From the NCBI GenBank assembly GCA_029260055.1, contig JAJDDX010000046.1, positions 24,675 to 88,674 on the forward strand: a stretch of DNA of 64,000 nt, read 5' to 3'. The notes under the pieces were generated by a model that was not told the origin of the DNA, did no database searches, and was given only the letters and a program-made list of their open reading frames with translations. This DNA comes from Phycisphaerae bacterium (GTDB lineage: Bacteria; Planctomycetota; Phycisphaerae; UBA1845). Position numbers and translations under genes: made by a program. This document shows, in pieces, positions 8,554-17,099 of the stretch (position 1 is the first letter of the stretch; every line of letters begins with the position of its first letter).

Positions 8554-8986
8554 TCGGCAGGATGGGGCTCAGTGAGTAGGCCGGGCTACAAATAAGTGTA
8601 GCCCGCCGTGCTCACCGGTCAGGCCGACGCTCATCTCCCCACAAGCGTCGTCCCAACTCGTGAACCCGGCGGGCCACCACATCGAAGCTGTGTTCCGCAT
8701 CCGTGTAAGAATAGGAACCCGACTTCATTCATCCCCCTCATGCAATCGCATGTGGTCGGCTCCCCGTGCCATTCCGCCGGTCAGTTTTGCATGTGGCGTG
8801 CCGTAGCGTCCGCGTCGCCGTCCCGCGGCGGCAGCCTTCCTATAAACGTTGATGAGTCAAGGACTTACGGGTTCGATCGGGGTGCGGCTGTGCGACGGCG
8901 GTGTGTCCGATTGTTGGGCTGTGACTACCGGTACGCTGCCGAACTGGGCTTATCTGCACAGGTGGGAGAATAGGTAAGACGTGGTG
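8554..8986. other. Intergenic region with a stem-loop
   Basis: This gap holds a stem-loop at 8583-8604 and otherwise nothing I can support. The 121-codon ORF at 8608-8973 has no recognisable domain, no ribosome-binding site and a composition unlike its neighbours. Confidence 0.45.
8583..8604 (+). terminator. Stem-loop after the beta-helix gene
   Basis: GGGCTACA - AATAAG - TGTAGCCC is a perfect 8-base stem with a six-base loop, 30 bases after the stop at 8553. No T-run follows, so it could be a factor-dependent terminator, an mRNA 3' end stabiliser or a repeat element. Confidence 0.45.
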
Positions 8987-10138
8987 CTACCCGCCTTCGT
9001 TGGCGCTGTCTTCGTCCTGGTCTTCTGAAACCACCAGCAGCGGAATCGCTTCGCCGAGTCGCGTGAGGGTGCCGAGTTCGGCAAATCGTTCGTTTTGCAG
9101 ATGGCTGACCTTCTGCTCACACCATGAACGCTCGGCCTTGGAATCCTCGCCGGTCAACTTGGCCCGCCACGATTCGAGGATCTCGATCTCGACCAACGTG
9201 ACCGCTCGGACGGCGTCGCCACGGGCTTGCTTGCCGGCGAACCACTCGTGGCACAATTCCTCCATCTGCGTAAGAAGTGCCAGGCCCGCGACGTGGCCGC
9301 CTCGGTTCGCCGTGAGCTGGCACCTCAATACGCGCGCGAAGAAAGTGTAGCGCATGGTCTCAGGCCGAAGTGTGGCAAGTGGACGATCGAGGATCGACAA
9401 GGCCGGGCCGGGATCCTCCTCATCCGCGCGCAGCGCGGCCTGCCACAGTGCCGCAGCGGCTGCGACTCGCGGGTCGCGGTCCTCGAGCAGGATTGACAGA
9501 CGCGACGCGGCGCGGCGCGCGGTGCGCTTGCCATCATCCTGTTCGGCACTCAGAAACGCCCGCAGGCCGGCTGCGAAGGCGCCCAGTCTATTGTAACGAT
9601 GATTCAGTTCCGCCCAGCCCTCGTTCTTCATATCGACGCCGTCATCGTCGAGGATCTTCGCAACCCGGGCGAGCGCGGCGTCAGCGCGCTCGCATGCTTG
9701 CATGATCACGGGCGCTTGCTCTGTGACCGTTTCGTCGAGTCCCAGGAGCTTGGCCGAACACGCGGGCTCGAGTTCATACGCCAGGACGAGGTTGGCTGCT
9801 TTCAACAATGCGTCCGCCCGCGCGCCGGTATCGCCCTCGTCCTCGGCTCGCGCGAGAGCATCAGCCACACTCGCCTCGGTCGCCTTGATGAATGCGGCTT
9901 CATCTTCAAAGCCGTCAGGAGTCGCCAGTCGAGCCGGCACGGGTTCCGCTTTCGGACTGGCGGCGGACGTCTCGTCTTCCGGGCCGGGTTGCCCCGCGAG
10001 GGCGGCCAGCGCGGGCATGATGATCGCAGCCAACGAGACACATGTGATTGAAGTGTGAGCTACCATGATGGCTGCGAGTGTACCGACGAGCCGGCCTGAC
10101 GGAAACCGCGCGAGGGCATGGATCTTGTCTCCGGGCAA
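8987..10138 (-). CDS. Hypothetical exported helical protein
   Basis: A 383-residue protein that I do not recognise. A basic N-terminus and a long hydrophobic stretch (LVGTLAAIMVAHTS and onward to about residue 50) suggest a signal peptide or anchor. The rest is Ala/Glu/Asp-rich and almost entirely helical by composition, like tetratricopeptide-type or coiled solenoid proteins, for example ARADALLKAANLVLAYEL and RAASRLSILLEDRDPRVAAA. It ends in an acidic tail. It is transcribed away from the ExbB/ExbD/VWA operon, sharing the 160-base gap between them, and so might be co-regulated with it. The long open frame and the clean signal-like start support a real gene. Confidence 0.65.
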   Translation of the reverse strand: MPGDKIHALARFPSGRLVGTLAAIMVAHTSITCVSLAAIIMPALAALAGQPGPEDETSAASPKAEPVPARLATPDGFEDEAAFIKATEASVADALARAEDEGDTGARADALLKAANLVLAYELEPACSAKLLGLDETVTEQAPVIMQACERADAALARVAKILDDDGVDMKNEGWAELNHRYNRLGAFAAGLRAFLSAEQDDGKRTARRAASRLSILLEDRDPRVAAAAALWQAALRADEEDPGPALSILDRPLATLRPETMRYTFFARVLRCQLTANRGGHVAGLALLTQMEELCHEWFAGKQARGDAVRAVTLVEIEILESWRAKLTGEDSKAERSWCEQKVSHLQNERFAELGTLTRLGEAIPLLVVSEDQDEDSANEGG

Positions 10139-10155
10139 GCTGGACTGTGACTACG

Positions 10156-10184
10156 TTGACGAAGCGGTTTGCCGTGCCTAGACT
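10156..10184 (+). promoter_or_regulatory. Promoter of the VWA-TPR-ExbBD operon
   Basis: TTGACG (10156-10161), a 17-base spacer, TAGACT (10179-10184). Transcription would begin near 10191, giving a leader of about 105 bases before the TTG start proposed at 10298. It rules out the track's start at 10169, which lies inside the promoter. Confidence 0.55.
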
Positions 10185-10297
10185 TCTGTGCATACGCGCC
10201 CGAAGCGGGCCGGGCACGGCGCGGCTCCGCCGCGACCGTCCTGCCTTACTGGTCTGACTTCTCCGGGTGTTGCTATCGGCATCACGGGACCGACCCA

Positions 10298-11245
10298 TTG
10301 ACTCAATCGAACCTTGCACAGTCCGAAGCCGCTGAGAAACCCGTTGAGGGCCATGAGCACTCCGCCTCGACGACGCTCACGGGCCGAGCGGTCTTGTTCG
10401 TGTGGCTCATGTCGGTTCTGTTGCACGTGGGCGGGCTTGCTTCGATGTTCGTGGTCGTCTTCCCCTACGCCTCGCGCGGCCAGGAAGAGCTGCCGTTGGC
10501 TCATGTGGATTTCGTCGGCTCGATCGACCGGGAGCCGTTCATCAGGCCGGAACCAGAGTTGAGCTTGACCGCTACTGGTGAGGATCCTCTCGACACGCGC
10601 GTGGCCCCGAAGCCGGAAGACGGCCTGTCCGACGTCGCGATGACGAAGAAGCCCGAATTGTCGATCATCGGAATCGGTGCCGGCGGCGGCGACTTCTCCA
10701 AATACGGTCTGACGGCCGGGAAGGGCAAGGGTCCCGAGTTCTTCGGCATCGGGGGTTCGGCTCGCGGTGCTCGCCGAATCGTCTACGTGGTCGATCAGAG
10801 TGGATCGATGCTCGACACCTTCGTGCATGTTCGTGAGGAACTCATGCGGTCGATCGGGGCGCTGCGACGCAGTCAGAAGTTCCATGTCATCTTCTTCAAT
10901 GCGGGCGAGCCGCTGGAGAACCCGCCCAGGCGACTGGTCAGCGCCATCAGCGCACAAAAAACGGCTTTCTTCCGCTTTCTCGAGAATGTCTTCCCCGAAG
11001 GCAGTACGCGGCCCGGCCGAGCGCTGCGCCGCGCACTGGCCACCGAGCCGGATCTAGTCTACTTCCTGACTGACGGCGCGTTTGATGAGAGCGTCGTGGA
11101 GAAACTGGATCAATGGAATCGTGATCGTCGCGTGCGCATCTTCACGATCGCGTTCTTTGACCGCGGCGGCGCCGAGCTTCTCGAACGGATCGCAAGGGAG
11201 CACGGCGGCGAATTCAAGTTTGTGTCCGACGATGATCTTCCATAG
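10298..11245 (+). CDS. Membrane-anchored VWA-domain protein of an ExbBD locus
   Basis: A 315-residue protein if it starts at TTG 10298; no ATG lies before the membrane helix, so the start is uncertain. A short cytoplasmic part precedes one transmembrane helix (AVLFVWLMSVLLHVGGLASMF). Next comes a Pro/Glu-rich periplasmic linker (about residues 65-140), then a glycine-rich stretch, then a von Willebrand A domain with an intact MIDAS: VVDQSGSM, the Thr in GSTRPG and FLTDGAF. The layout (one N-terminal helix, extended linker, periplasmic domain) copies that of TonB or TolA. I infer that it is the element driven by the downstream ExbB/ExbD channel. It overlaps the next gene by 14 bases. Confidence 0.8.
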   Translation: MTQSNLAQSEAAEKPVEGHEHSASTTLTGRAVLFVWLMSVLLHVGGLASMFVVVFPYASRGQEELPLAHVDFVGSIDREPFIRPEPELSLTATGEDPLDTRVAPKPEDGLSDVAMTKKPELSIIGIGAGGGDFSKYGLTAGKGKGPEFFGIGGSARGARRIVYVVDQSGSMLDTFVHVREELMRSIGALRRSQKFHVIFFNAGEPLENPPRRLVSAISAQKTAFFRFLENVFPEGSTRPGRALRRALATEPDLVYFLTDGAFDESVVEKLDQWNRDRRVRIFTIAFFDRGGAELLERIAREHGGEFKFVSDDDLP

Positions 11246-12356
11246 AGCTTCAGTTCCATCTTCGGCGCGCGTGCGCCCTTCCCGCCGTGCGGTCTTAGGA
11301 ACGTGCATCGTTCTTCTTGCCGGCGCCGCCGATGCGCCGGCTGACCAAGTCGTGGTCACGGGCACAAGCTACTCGGGCGCGTCGATCCTCGGTTTGGAGG
11401 CGGGACGGCTTCGGTTTCTGACCGCCTCGGGCAAGGTACAGACACCGTGGATCAGCGAAGTAGATTGGATGATCATCGATCGCGGGGTCGCGTTGGCGGA
11501 CTTGAACGAGGCCGAGCAATACGTCAGCCATGACGATCCGGGCAGAGCGATCGAGAGATACCGTCGCGCGCTCCGCACATCCGACCCCTCATGGGCGGAA
11601 CTCATTGAAGTCCGGTTGCTTTCGGCGTGCGACCATGCCGGGCGTCTGGGAGAGTCCGCGCAGGCCTTCATTCGAGTCGTCCGTGGCGCGCAGTCAGGAC
11701 CTGCGGTTGCGGCGCGCTTGATCCCGGATGTGCCGATTCGAAAGAAGAATGCCGCCGCCGGGCGTGCCGTCCAGATCCTCGATACCGCCATCGAGAAGGC
11801 CGAGACCGAAGAGACGAAGGCGATGTACCGCCTGCTGAGATTCGATGTGCTCCGGTTGACCGATGATCAGCGGGCGGCGGCGGACGCACCGAACGTCGTC
11901 GCACTGACCGTGCCTTCCGATGCCCGGAGCCGGCGTGTTTTCGACATCAAGCTCGCCGCGCTGACGATCGTCGCCGCCGGCTCGGTGGATGCCGTGTGGT
12001 GGGACGGGCTTGATCGAGCGATCCGCGTGGCACCGCAGGAGAATCTGGCGGGTTTGCTGATGCTGAAAGGCCGGACGCTGGCCAAACATGCCTCCACGCG
12101 TGAGGATATGATTCGTGCCAGTTGGCCGCTCATGCGCGTGGCCATCCATTTGCGCGACGATCCTGCCGTGGCCGAGGCGCTGTATGAAGCCGCGCTCATC
12201 GTCGAGCGGCTCGGTCGACTGCAAAAGGCCGTGGTGCTCTTGGCCGAGTGCCTGGCCCACAAGAGTTGCGACGAGCCCGTGCGGGGACTCGCTTCCGAGG
12301 CCATGGTGCGCGTGCGCGAAGCTCTGGCGCGCGTGGGGCCGAGCAGTGGTTCATAG
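11232..12356 (+). CDS. Exported TPR-like protein of the ExbBD locus
   Basis: A 374-residue protein starting at ATG 11232, within the end of the VWA gene; the track's 11082 start lies deep inside that gene. The N-terminus is a signal peptide (RRAVLGTCIVLLAGAADA). After a small beta-rich part (VVVTGTSYSGASILGL, then VDWMIIDRG) the protein is an alpha-helical solenoid with TPR-like units, such as AIERYRRALRTSDPSWAELIE and EALYEAALIVERLGRLQKAV. It probably sits in the periplasm as a scaffold for the VWA protein or its partners. The function is inferred from position and architecture only. Confidence 0.75.
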   Translation: MIFHRASVPSSARVRPSRRAVLGTCIVLLAGAADAPADQVVVTGTSYSGASILGLEAGRLRFLTASGKVQTPWISEVDWMIIDRGVALADLNEAEQYVSHDDPGRAIERYRRALRTSDPSWAELIEVRLLSACDHAGRLGESAQAFIRVVRGAQSGPAVAARLIPDVPIRKKNAAAGRAVQILDTAIEKAETEETKAMYRLLRFDVLRLTDDQRAAADAPNVVALTVPSDARSRRVFDIKLAALTIVAAGSVDAVWWDGLDRAIRVAPQENLAGLLMLKGRTLAKHASTREDMIRASWPLMRVAIHLRDDPAVAEALYEAALIVERLGRLQKAVVLLAECLAHKSCDEPVRGLASEAMVRVREALARVGPSSGS

Positions 12357-12364
12357 GGAGCGTG

Positions 12365-12383
12365 CTAACGAGAATCTCGTTAG
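12365..12383. promoter_or_regulatory. Perfect palindrome before exbB
   Basis: CTAACGAGA-A-TCTCGTTAG is a perfect inverted repeat with 9-base arms around a single A. It lies in the only real gap of the operon (61 bases between the TPR stop and the exbB start). A one-base spacer suits a dimeric regulator's operator better than an RNA hairpin. Confidence 0.6.
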
Positions 12384-12417
12384 TGCGACATAGAGTGACA
12401 TTAAGCGGGAGAACGAA

Positions 12418-13230
12418 GTGTTCTTACGAATCGGTATGATGGCGGTTGCGGCCGCGGCGGTCGTGTGTCTTCTTCTCGCACTTCCCGCGGTGGCGCAGAC
12501 CGGGTCGGGCGCCGTCGACGCGAGTGCGTCCGACATCAACTACTTCGACTTCTTCGTCACCAAGGGCGGCTGGATCACCTTCGGATTGATCCTGCTCTCC
12601 ATCGTCACGATCGCACTCACGATCGAACATGCCATGTCGATCCGCCGTGCCACGATCGTGCCGCCGGATGCGCTCGAACGCACGCGCGCCTATATCGACA
12701 AGAAGCAATACCTGGAAGCGATCAAGTTCACCGCCGACGAGCCCAGCATGTTGGGGCACGTGCTCCATGCCGGCCTGACGGAAGCGTCGAACGGCTTCAC
12801 GGCGATGGAGCGGGCGTTGGAGGAATCGCTCGAGGAGCGGTCAGCCAGGCTCTTTCGCAAGACGGAATACATGCACATCATCGGCAACGTCGCGCCGATG
12901 ATCGGGCTGCTCGGCACTGTCACCGGCATGATCCTGCTGTTCGCCGAGATACATGCCGCGGACGCGTTCCCGGGCGCGCGGGACGTGGCCGATCGAATCG
13001 CCATCGCGCTGATCACGACGTTCTGGGGTCTGGCCGTCGCCATTCCCGCATTGAGCATATTCGCGATCTTCCGGAACCGGATCGACGTGTTGACGGCGGA
13101 GTGCGCTCTGGCGGCAGAGAGCGTCCTCGACGTCTTCAAACCGGGCTCGTCGGCAGCGCCGACCGCAACGGCCAAACCACCGGCCGGCGGCGCGGCTGAG
13201 ACGACGCCACCTGGAACCCGCGCGAGCTAG
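12418..13230 (+). CDS. exbB: MotA/TolQ/ExbB proton channel family protein
   Basis: A 270-residue inner membrane protein starting at GTG 12418, with GGGAG about ten bases upstream. It begins with a signal-like hydrophobic segment (AAAAVVCLLLALPAVAQ), a short periplasmic stretch, then helix WITFGLILLSIVTIALT. A large cytoplasmic loop follows, and two long helices carry the family hallmarks GLLGTVTGMILLF and ALITTFWGLAVAIPAL, whose threonines line the proton path in ExbB/TolQ. The tail is Pro/Ala-rich. ExbB forms a pentamer around an ExbD dimer and uses proton motive force to move a partner. Two exbD genes follow directly. Confidence 0.93.
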   Translation: MFLRIGMMAVAAAAVVCLLLALPAVAQTGSGAVDASASDINYFDFFVTKGGWITFGLILLSIVTIALTIEHAMSIRRATIVPPDALERTRAYIDKKQYLEAIKFTADEPSMLGHVLHAGLTEASNGFTAMERALEESLEERSARLFRKTEYMHIIGNVAPMIGLLGTVTGMILLFAEIHAADAFPGARDVADRIAIALITTFWGLAVAIPALSIFAIFRNRIDVLTAECALAAESVLDVFKPGSSAAPTATAKPPAGGAAETTPPGTRAS

Positions 13231-13235
13231 GTAAT

Positions 13236-13691
13236 ATGCGTATAGGACGCGATCGCTATTCCGGCCCCGCCACCTTGGCGTTCAATGCGACGCCGATGGT
13301 CGACATCATATTCATGCTGACCATCTTCTTCATGTTGGTCAGCCGCTTCTCCTCGGCGGAGCAGATCGCCATGCAGTTGCCCAAGCCGGACGAGAGCAAG
13401 GCGCGGGTCGAGAAGATCCGGGAGCGGGTGATCGTCAACTGTCGGCTCGAGAATCCGAACGATCCTACCAACAGCGCGGTCTTGTACAGTATCGGGCCGA
13501 ACCGCCCGGAGCCGCTCGATGTACTCGCCGATCGCTTCGTGGCGATGAAACGCGAAACGCCGGGCATGAAGGTCGTCGTGCGTGCCGATCGTCGTCTGCC
13601 CTACGGCCCGGTTCGTGAAGTAATGCGGGTGATCGCGGGAAGCGGGGTCGAGGTGCTCAACGTGGTAGCGCATGTGGCGGAGGTCGAGTGA
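13236..13691 (+). CDS. exbD: ExbD/TolR-type biopolymer transport protein (first copy)
   Basis: A 151-residue protein with the standard ExbD layout: a short cytoplasmic N-terminus, one transmembrane helix with the proton-carrying aspartate (NATPMVDIIFMLTIFFML, Asp near residue 23), and a periplasmic alpha/beta domain ending in VEVLNVVAHVAEVE. The start is five bases after the exbB stop. It would form the dimeric stalk inside the ExbB ring. The second copy overlaps its end and is only distantly related, so the functional stalk may be a heterodimer. Confidence 0.92.
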   Translation: MRIGRDRYSGPATLAFNATPMVDIIFMLTIFFMLVSRFSSAEQIAMQLPKPDESKARVEKIRERVIVNCRLENPNDPTNSAVLYSIGPNRPEPLDVLADRFVAMKRETPGMKVVVRADRRLPYGPVREVMRVIAGSGVEVLNVVAHVAEVE

Positions 13692-13692
13692 C

Positions 13693-14199
13693 GTGATTCT
13701 GACTCCGGCGGCACGCAGACAGAGGCGACGCACCGGCATCGCGCATAGATTCCGGACGCGCGGGCGCCGCACCGGTCGACGCGGCATCTCGATCGCCGTC
13801 AACCTGGCGCCGATGATCGACGTTACTTTCTTGCTCCTGATCTTCTTCTTGGTGACGACGACTTTCGAGCGAGCGGAAGGTCTGCTCTCCTCCGAAATGC
13901 CCGGGACCATGATGGCCCCGACCGTGGCGCTGCCGCTGAGCCCGATCGTCGTGAGACTGACGCCGGGCGACAATGGCATTGGGTCCGTGACTATACGGAT
14001 CGACCGGATCGACACCCCGCCCGCCGACTTCGAGGAGCTTGTCGCGTACTTGGGCGAGCTGCACGGGAAGCCCGGTTTCGACGAGGACACGCCCGTTGTC
14101 ATCGTCGCGCATTCCGATGTGCAGTGGGATCACGTGGTCGGTGCGTGGAACGCCGTACTGCGCGCGGGCTGTACGCGAGTCGCGTTTGGAGAGCCCTGA
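13693..14199 (+). CDS. exbD: ExbD/TolR-type protein (second copy)
   Basis: A 168-residue protein if it starts at GTG 13693, with GGAGG ten bases upstream; ATG 13672 would add seven residues overlapping the first exbD. It has an unusually long, very basic N-terminus (about 35 residues, many Arg), then the single helix with the conserved aspartate in NLAPMIDVTFLLLIFFLV. A periplasmic domain follows, containing DTPVVIVAHSDVQWDHVVGA. The Arg-rich cytoplasmic segment is not usual for ExbD and could bind nucleic acid, lipid headgroups or an acidic partner. Two different exbD genes per exbB is a recurring arrangement in planctomycetes, to my knowledge. Confidence 0.9.
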   Translation: MILTPAARRQRRRTGIAHRFRTRGRRTGRRGISIAVNLAPMIDVTFLLLIFFLVTTTFERAEGLLSSEMPGTMMAPTVALPLSPIVVRLTPGDNGIGSVTIRIDRIDTPPADFEELVAYLGELHGKPGFDEDTPVVIVAHSDVQWDHVVGAWNAVLRAGCTRVAFGEP

Positions 14200-14201
14200 G
14201 C

Positions 14202-16946
14202 TTGGCGCCATGGTCACTCAAATTCTTCAGTGCGCTAGTGCTGGCGCTGTGCGGCACCAGTTACCTTCGCGCACAATCGGACGCGGAGCGAAAGCCCAAG
14301 TCCGCCGAAGCGGAACGCTTCAACAACACGGCATTCCGCCAAGGCCTGAAGAAGCGAGGGCTGACTGAGTTGCTCGAGCTTCATCTGCGGGATCACCCGC
14401 CGACGGGCAGGACCGAGACACTGAAGCTGCAGCGCGACCTGAAACTGGCCGAGAGCGCCGATCCGAGCAAGTCACCGATCCAGCGTCGCGCGGCCGTCGC
14501 CGAGGCGAATCGCATTCTCGAGGAGATCATCGCAGCAAACGCCGGCTCGATCGAGCGCTTCGAGTGGCGATTCGCCCTGTCGCATTCGCTCATTTACGAC
14601 GAGGCTGAGCCGTTGTTCACGGCGATTCTGTACCGTGGCGGCAACGCCGAGACGCGGCGCCGACTTCGCGAGCTCACGACGCGCGCGCTAAGTGTGCTGG
14701 CAACCCTGAACGAAGACATCGAGTCGGAATACGATCGCATCGACAACCTCGAAATCAGGGAGTTTGAGCGGCTGGAACGCAACGGGCACGTGGAAGCACT
14801 GGATCGCTTGGGCCCTAGAGCCACCTACCTTACGCTCTGGACCCTGCTGTACGATTCCCTTTCGCGCGCTGAAGACGATTCCGTGCGGGCGAGTCGACTC
14901 AATCGTATCCTCGCCATGCTCGATTCGGATGCGTCGGTTATCGAAACGCCGCACGCGGACAGCAAGGTGCAGGTCCAAGCCTTGCTGCTTACCGGTATGG
15001 CCTACCGCCTCTTGAACGACCACCCTATGGCACGCGAGTTTCTGGAGCGAGCACTGGCTGTGGCGTCACGGCTTGACGATCCGACTGAGCGGCTGCGCAT
15101 CGAATGGGCGGTTCGTCTGGCTTCGATCGAACGCATTCGCAACCACCGTGACGACGGCAGATACGAGCAAGCGCTCAAGCGGATTCGGAACTTGCGCCGT
15201 ACGGTGGTCACGGACGAAGGTGACGACTTCGGGTTGCTGCTTGTGGCGGCGTTGCTGGAACGCTCGGTATATACGGCCCGCGCCGACGCAGCCGACGATG
15301 CGACGACGGCACGGCGCATGCGCGACATGGCATGGCAGCCGCTGCTGGCGCTGATCCAGCGCCACGTCAACCGACGCGACGAAGTCTACGCGACGGTGTG
15401 TGAGACGATCGGACTCGATGCGAATCCTGCGCAGCTCGATCCGTTCGAACGTTGCGCACTGGTGGCGGGCTTGCTCTTCGAGGCCGACCGACAGGACCAT
15501 GATGCCGCCGACCGACTCGCCCGGGCAATCGAGGTCGGCGAGCAGTTCGTGGCCGACGCGCCGGCGTCGGCGAAGGCGCTCGTGCCCGAGGCACTGTACA
15601 ACGTGGCTGTGGCTCTCTATCGCAGTGACCGTGTCGCCGAAGCGGCTCAGCAGTTCCTTCGGGTTGCTCGAGACCACTCGGACTACGTCAACGCGGCACA
15701 GGCGGGCGTCTTCGCGGTACAGCTCGCGTCGTTGTTCTATGAGGACCCGAACCTGCGCGGCCGCCCGGACGTACTCTCGCTCTATCGTGACGCACTGGAG
15801 GTTCTCCTTCAGGAGTATGCCGACACGGAGGCCGCTTCGTATTGGCGCTTTTACTACGCTCAACTGCTGGAAGAACTGGAATCGTTCGACGCCGCCGCGA
15901 CGCAGTTTGCGCTCCTAGATCAGACCCATGAGCACTATCTTCGCAGCGTTCTGTCGCGGCTTCGGTGCATGGCGCGCGTGCTCGAGGCGCGCGCTAAGAA
16001 CGAGGAGACTGACGGCACGGACTTGCGCCACCACAGTCACGAGTTCCTGGCGGTGCAGCGCGAGTTCGAGTCGCGACTCCGGCGCGAGCTCGCCCGTACG
16101 AACGATCCGGATCAAACGCTCATGTGGCGGAGCCTTCTCGCCCGGGCGACGCTCCTGCTGGCGGAGGTGCATGTCCTTCCCGGTATCGCGCGGCCCGCGC
16201 AGGCGCTGGACGTGCTCCTGGAGTTTGAGGCCACGCATCCGGCACTTACCCACCTCGCCGGAAGGGTGTGGCGTGTTCGCTTGATCGCCTACGAGAAACT
16301 CGGCCGCCTTCAAGAGGCGGCGCGGGCGATCCCGGCCTACATCGCATCGGATCCGAAACACGCGGGCCCGGCACTACAATCGCTCTACCTCGATCTGATA
16401 GACGATATCGAGCGAGCACGCACCACAGGCAAGTCAGACGCCGCCATGGAAGAGGCGCAACTCGCACTGTTGCTGGCACAACAGGTGTACGCTTGGTCCC
16501 AGCAGCAGCCTTCTGCAGAACCGCAAGAAGATCGCCGCCTTTTGATTCAGCTTGCACAGGCTCATCTTCATGCACACAAGTATCAGCGCGCACGCGAATT
16601 GTTCGAGGATTGCGGCGCGGCTGAATTGTCCGGCACTGCCGGTCACACCCTCGACATCGCGGTGGATTCCGGCTATGCCGAGGCGCTCTATCAGGCTGGA
16701 GATTACGCGGCCGCCTTGCCGTTGTTCAATCGCTTGGCCCTGCAACTCCCTGAGACGGATCGGCTGCGTTGGCGAGCCTTGTTGCGCGATCTTCAGTGCC
16801 GCACTGCCTTGAAACAAAGCCCTGATGATGTGATCAAAGTGATCGAGCAGCAGAAGTACCTATACCCCAATCTTGGCGGTTCAGTGCTGGAGCCGCAATT
16901 CGACAAGCTTCTTCGCGAGAATCAGCGCCGAAAGGCGGGTGAATAG
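14202..16946 (+). CDS. Large exported TPR-repeat protein of the ExbBD locus
   Basis: A 914-residue protein. I propose TTG 14202, two bases after the second exbD stop, because it directly precedes a signal peptide (LKFFSALVLALCGTSYLRAQS); the track's 14124 start lies inside exbD. The mature part is all-helical with many TPR-like pairs, for example EALYNVAVALYRSDRVAEAAQQFLRVA (in part) and GYAEALYQAGDYAAALPLFNRLA. No enzymatic motif is seen. The last residues are basic (RENQRRKAGE). As the final gene of the operon it is likely the periplasmic scaffold or the cargo-binding part of the proton-driven complex. Confidence 0.82.
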   Translation: MAPWSLKFFSALVLALCGTSYLRAQSDAERKPKSAEAERFNNTAFRQGLKKRGLTELLELHLRDHPPTGRTETLKLQRDLKLAESADPSKSPIQRRAAVAEANRILEEIIAANAGSIERFEWRFALSHSLIYDEAEPLFTAILYRGGNAETRRRLRELTTRALSVLATLNEDIESEYDRIDNLEIREFERLERNGHVEALDRLGPRATYLTLWTLLYDSLSRAEDDSVRASRLNRILAMLDSDASVIETPHADSKVQVQALLLTGMAYRLLNDHPMAREFLERALAVASRLDDPTERLRIEWAVRLASIERIRNHRDDGRYEQALKRIRNLRRTVVTDEGDDFGLLLVAALLERSVYTARADAADDATTARRMRDMAWQPLLALIQRHVNRRDEVYATVCETIGLDANPAQLDPFERCALVAGLLFEADRQDHDAADRLARAIEVGEQFVADAPASAKALVPEALYNVAVALYRSDRVAEAAQQFLRVARDHSDYVNAAQAGVFAVQLASLFYEDPNLRGRPDVLSLYRDALEVLLQEYADTEAASYWRFYYAQLLEELESFDAAATQFALLDQTHEHYLRSVLSRLRCMARVLEARAKNEETDGTDLRHHSHEFLAVQREFESRLRRELARTNDPDQTLMWRSLLARATLLLAEVHVLPGIARPAQALDVLLEFEATHPALTHLAGRVWRVRLIAYEKLGRLQEAARAIPAYIASDPKHAGPALQSLYLDLIDDIERARTTGKSDAAMEEAQLALLLAQQVYAWSQQQPSAEPQEDRRLLIQLAQAHLHAHKYQRARELFEDCGAAELSGTAGHTLDIAVDSGYAEALYQAGDYAAALPLFNRLALQLPETDRLRWRALLRDLQCRTALKQSPDDVIKVIEQQKYLYPNLGGSVLEPQFDKLLRENQRRKAGE

Positions 16947-17023
16947 GCTCCTCTGTACGCCGCGCGGACGTGGGCGACCTGTGGTCCCACTCCGCCGCCG
17001 GCATCGATGCGCCGGGTTTGCGC

Positions 17024-17052
17024 TTGCAGCGGGCACGCGTTTTCCCGATAAT
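17024..17052 (+). promoter_or_regulatory. Promoter of the thioredoxin-like gene
   Basis: TTGCAG (17024-17029), a 17-base spacer, GATAAT (17047-17052), placed about 48 bases before the ATG at 17100, which has a good Shine-Dalgarno (AAGGAG). Confidence 0.45.
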
Positions 17053-17099
17053 GGGATATGTCCGTTTGGGCCTGTACTGCGCTGTCTAAGGAGAACACC

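Noticed and set aside
8868-8885. Possible tRNA T-loop (GGGTTCGATCGGG)
   Set aside because: No acceptor, D or anticodon arms can be formed around it.
8608-8973. Plus-strand ORF of 121 codons in the gap after the beta-helix gene
   Set aside because: No family match by eye, no Shine-Dalgarno and a Cys/Arg/Ser-rich sequence unlike real proteins here.
12465-13199. Plus-strand ORF in the second frame of exbB
   Set aside because: Arg/His-rich shadow of a clear ExbB gene.
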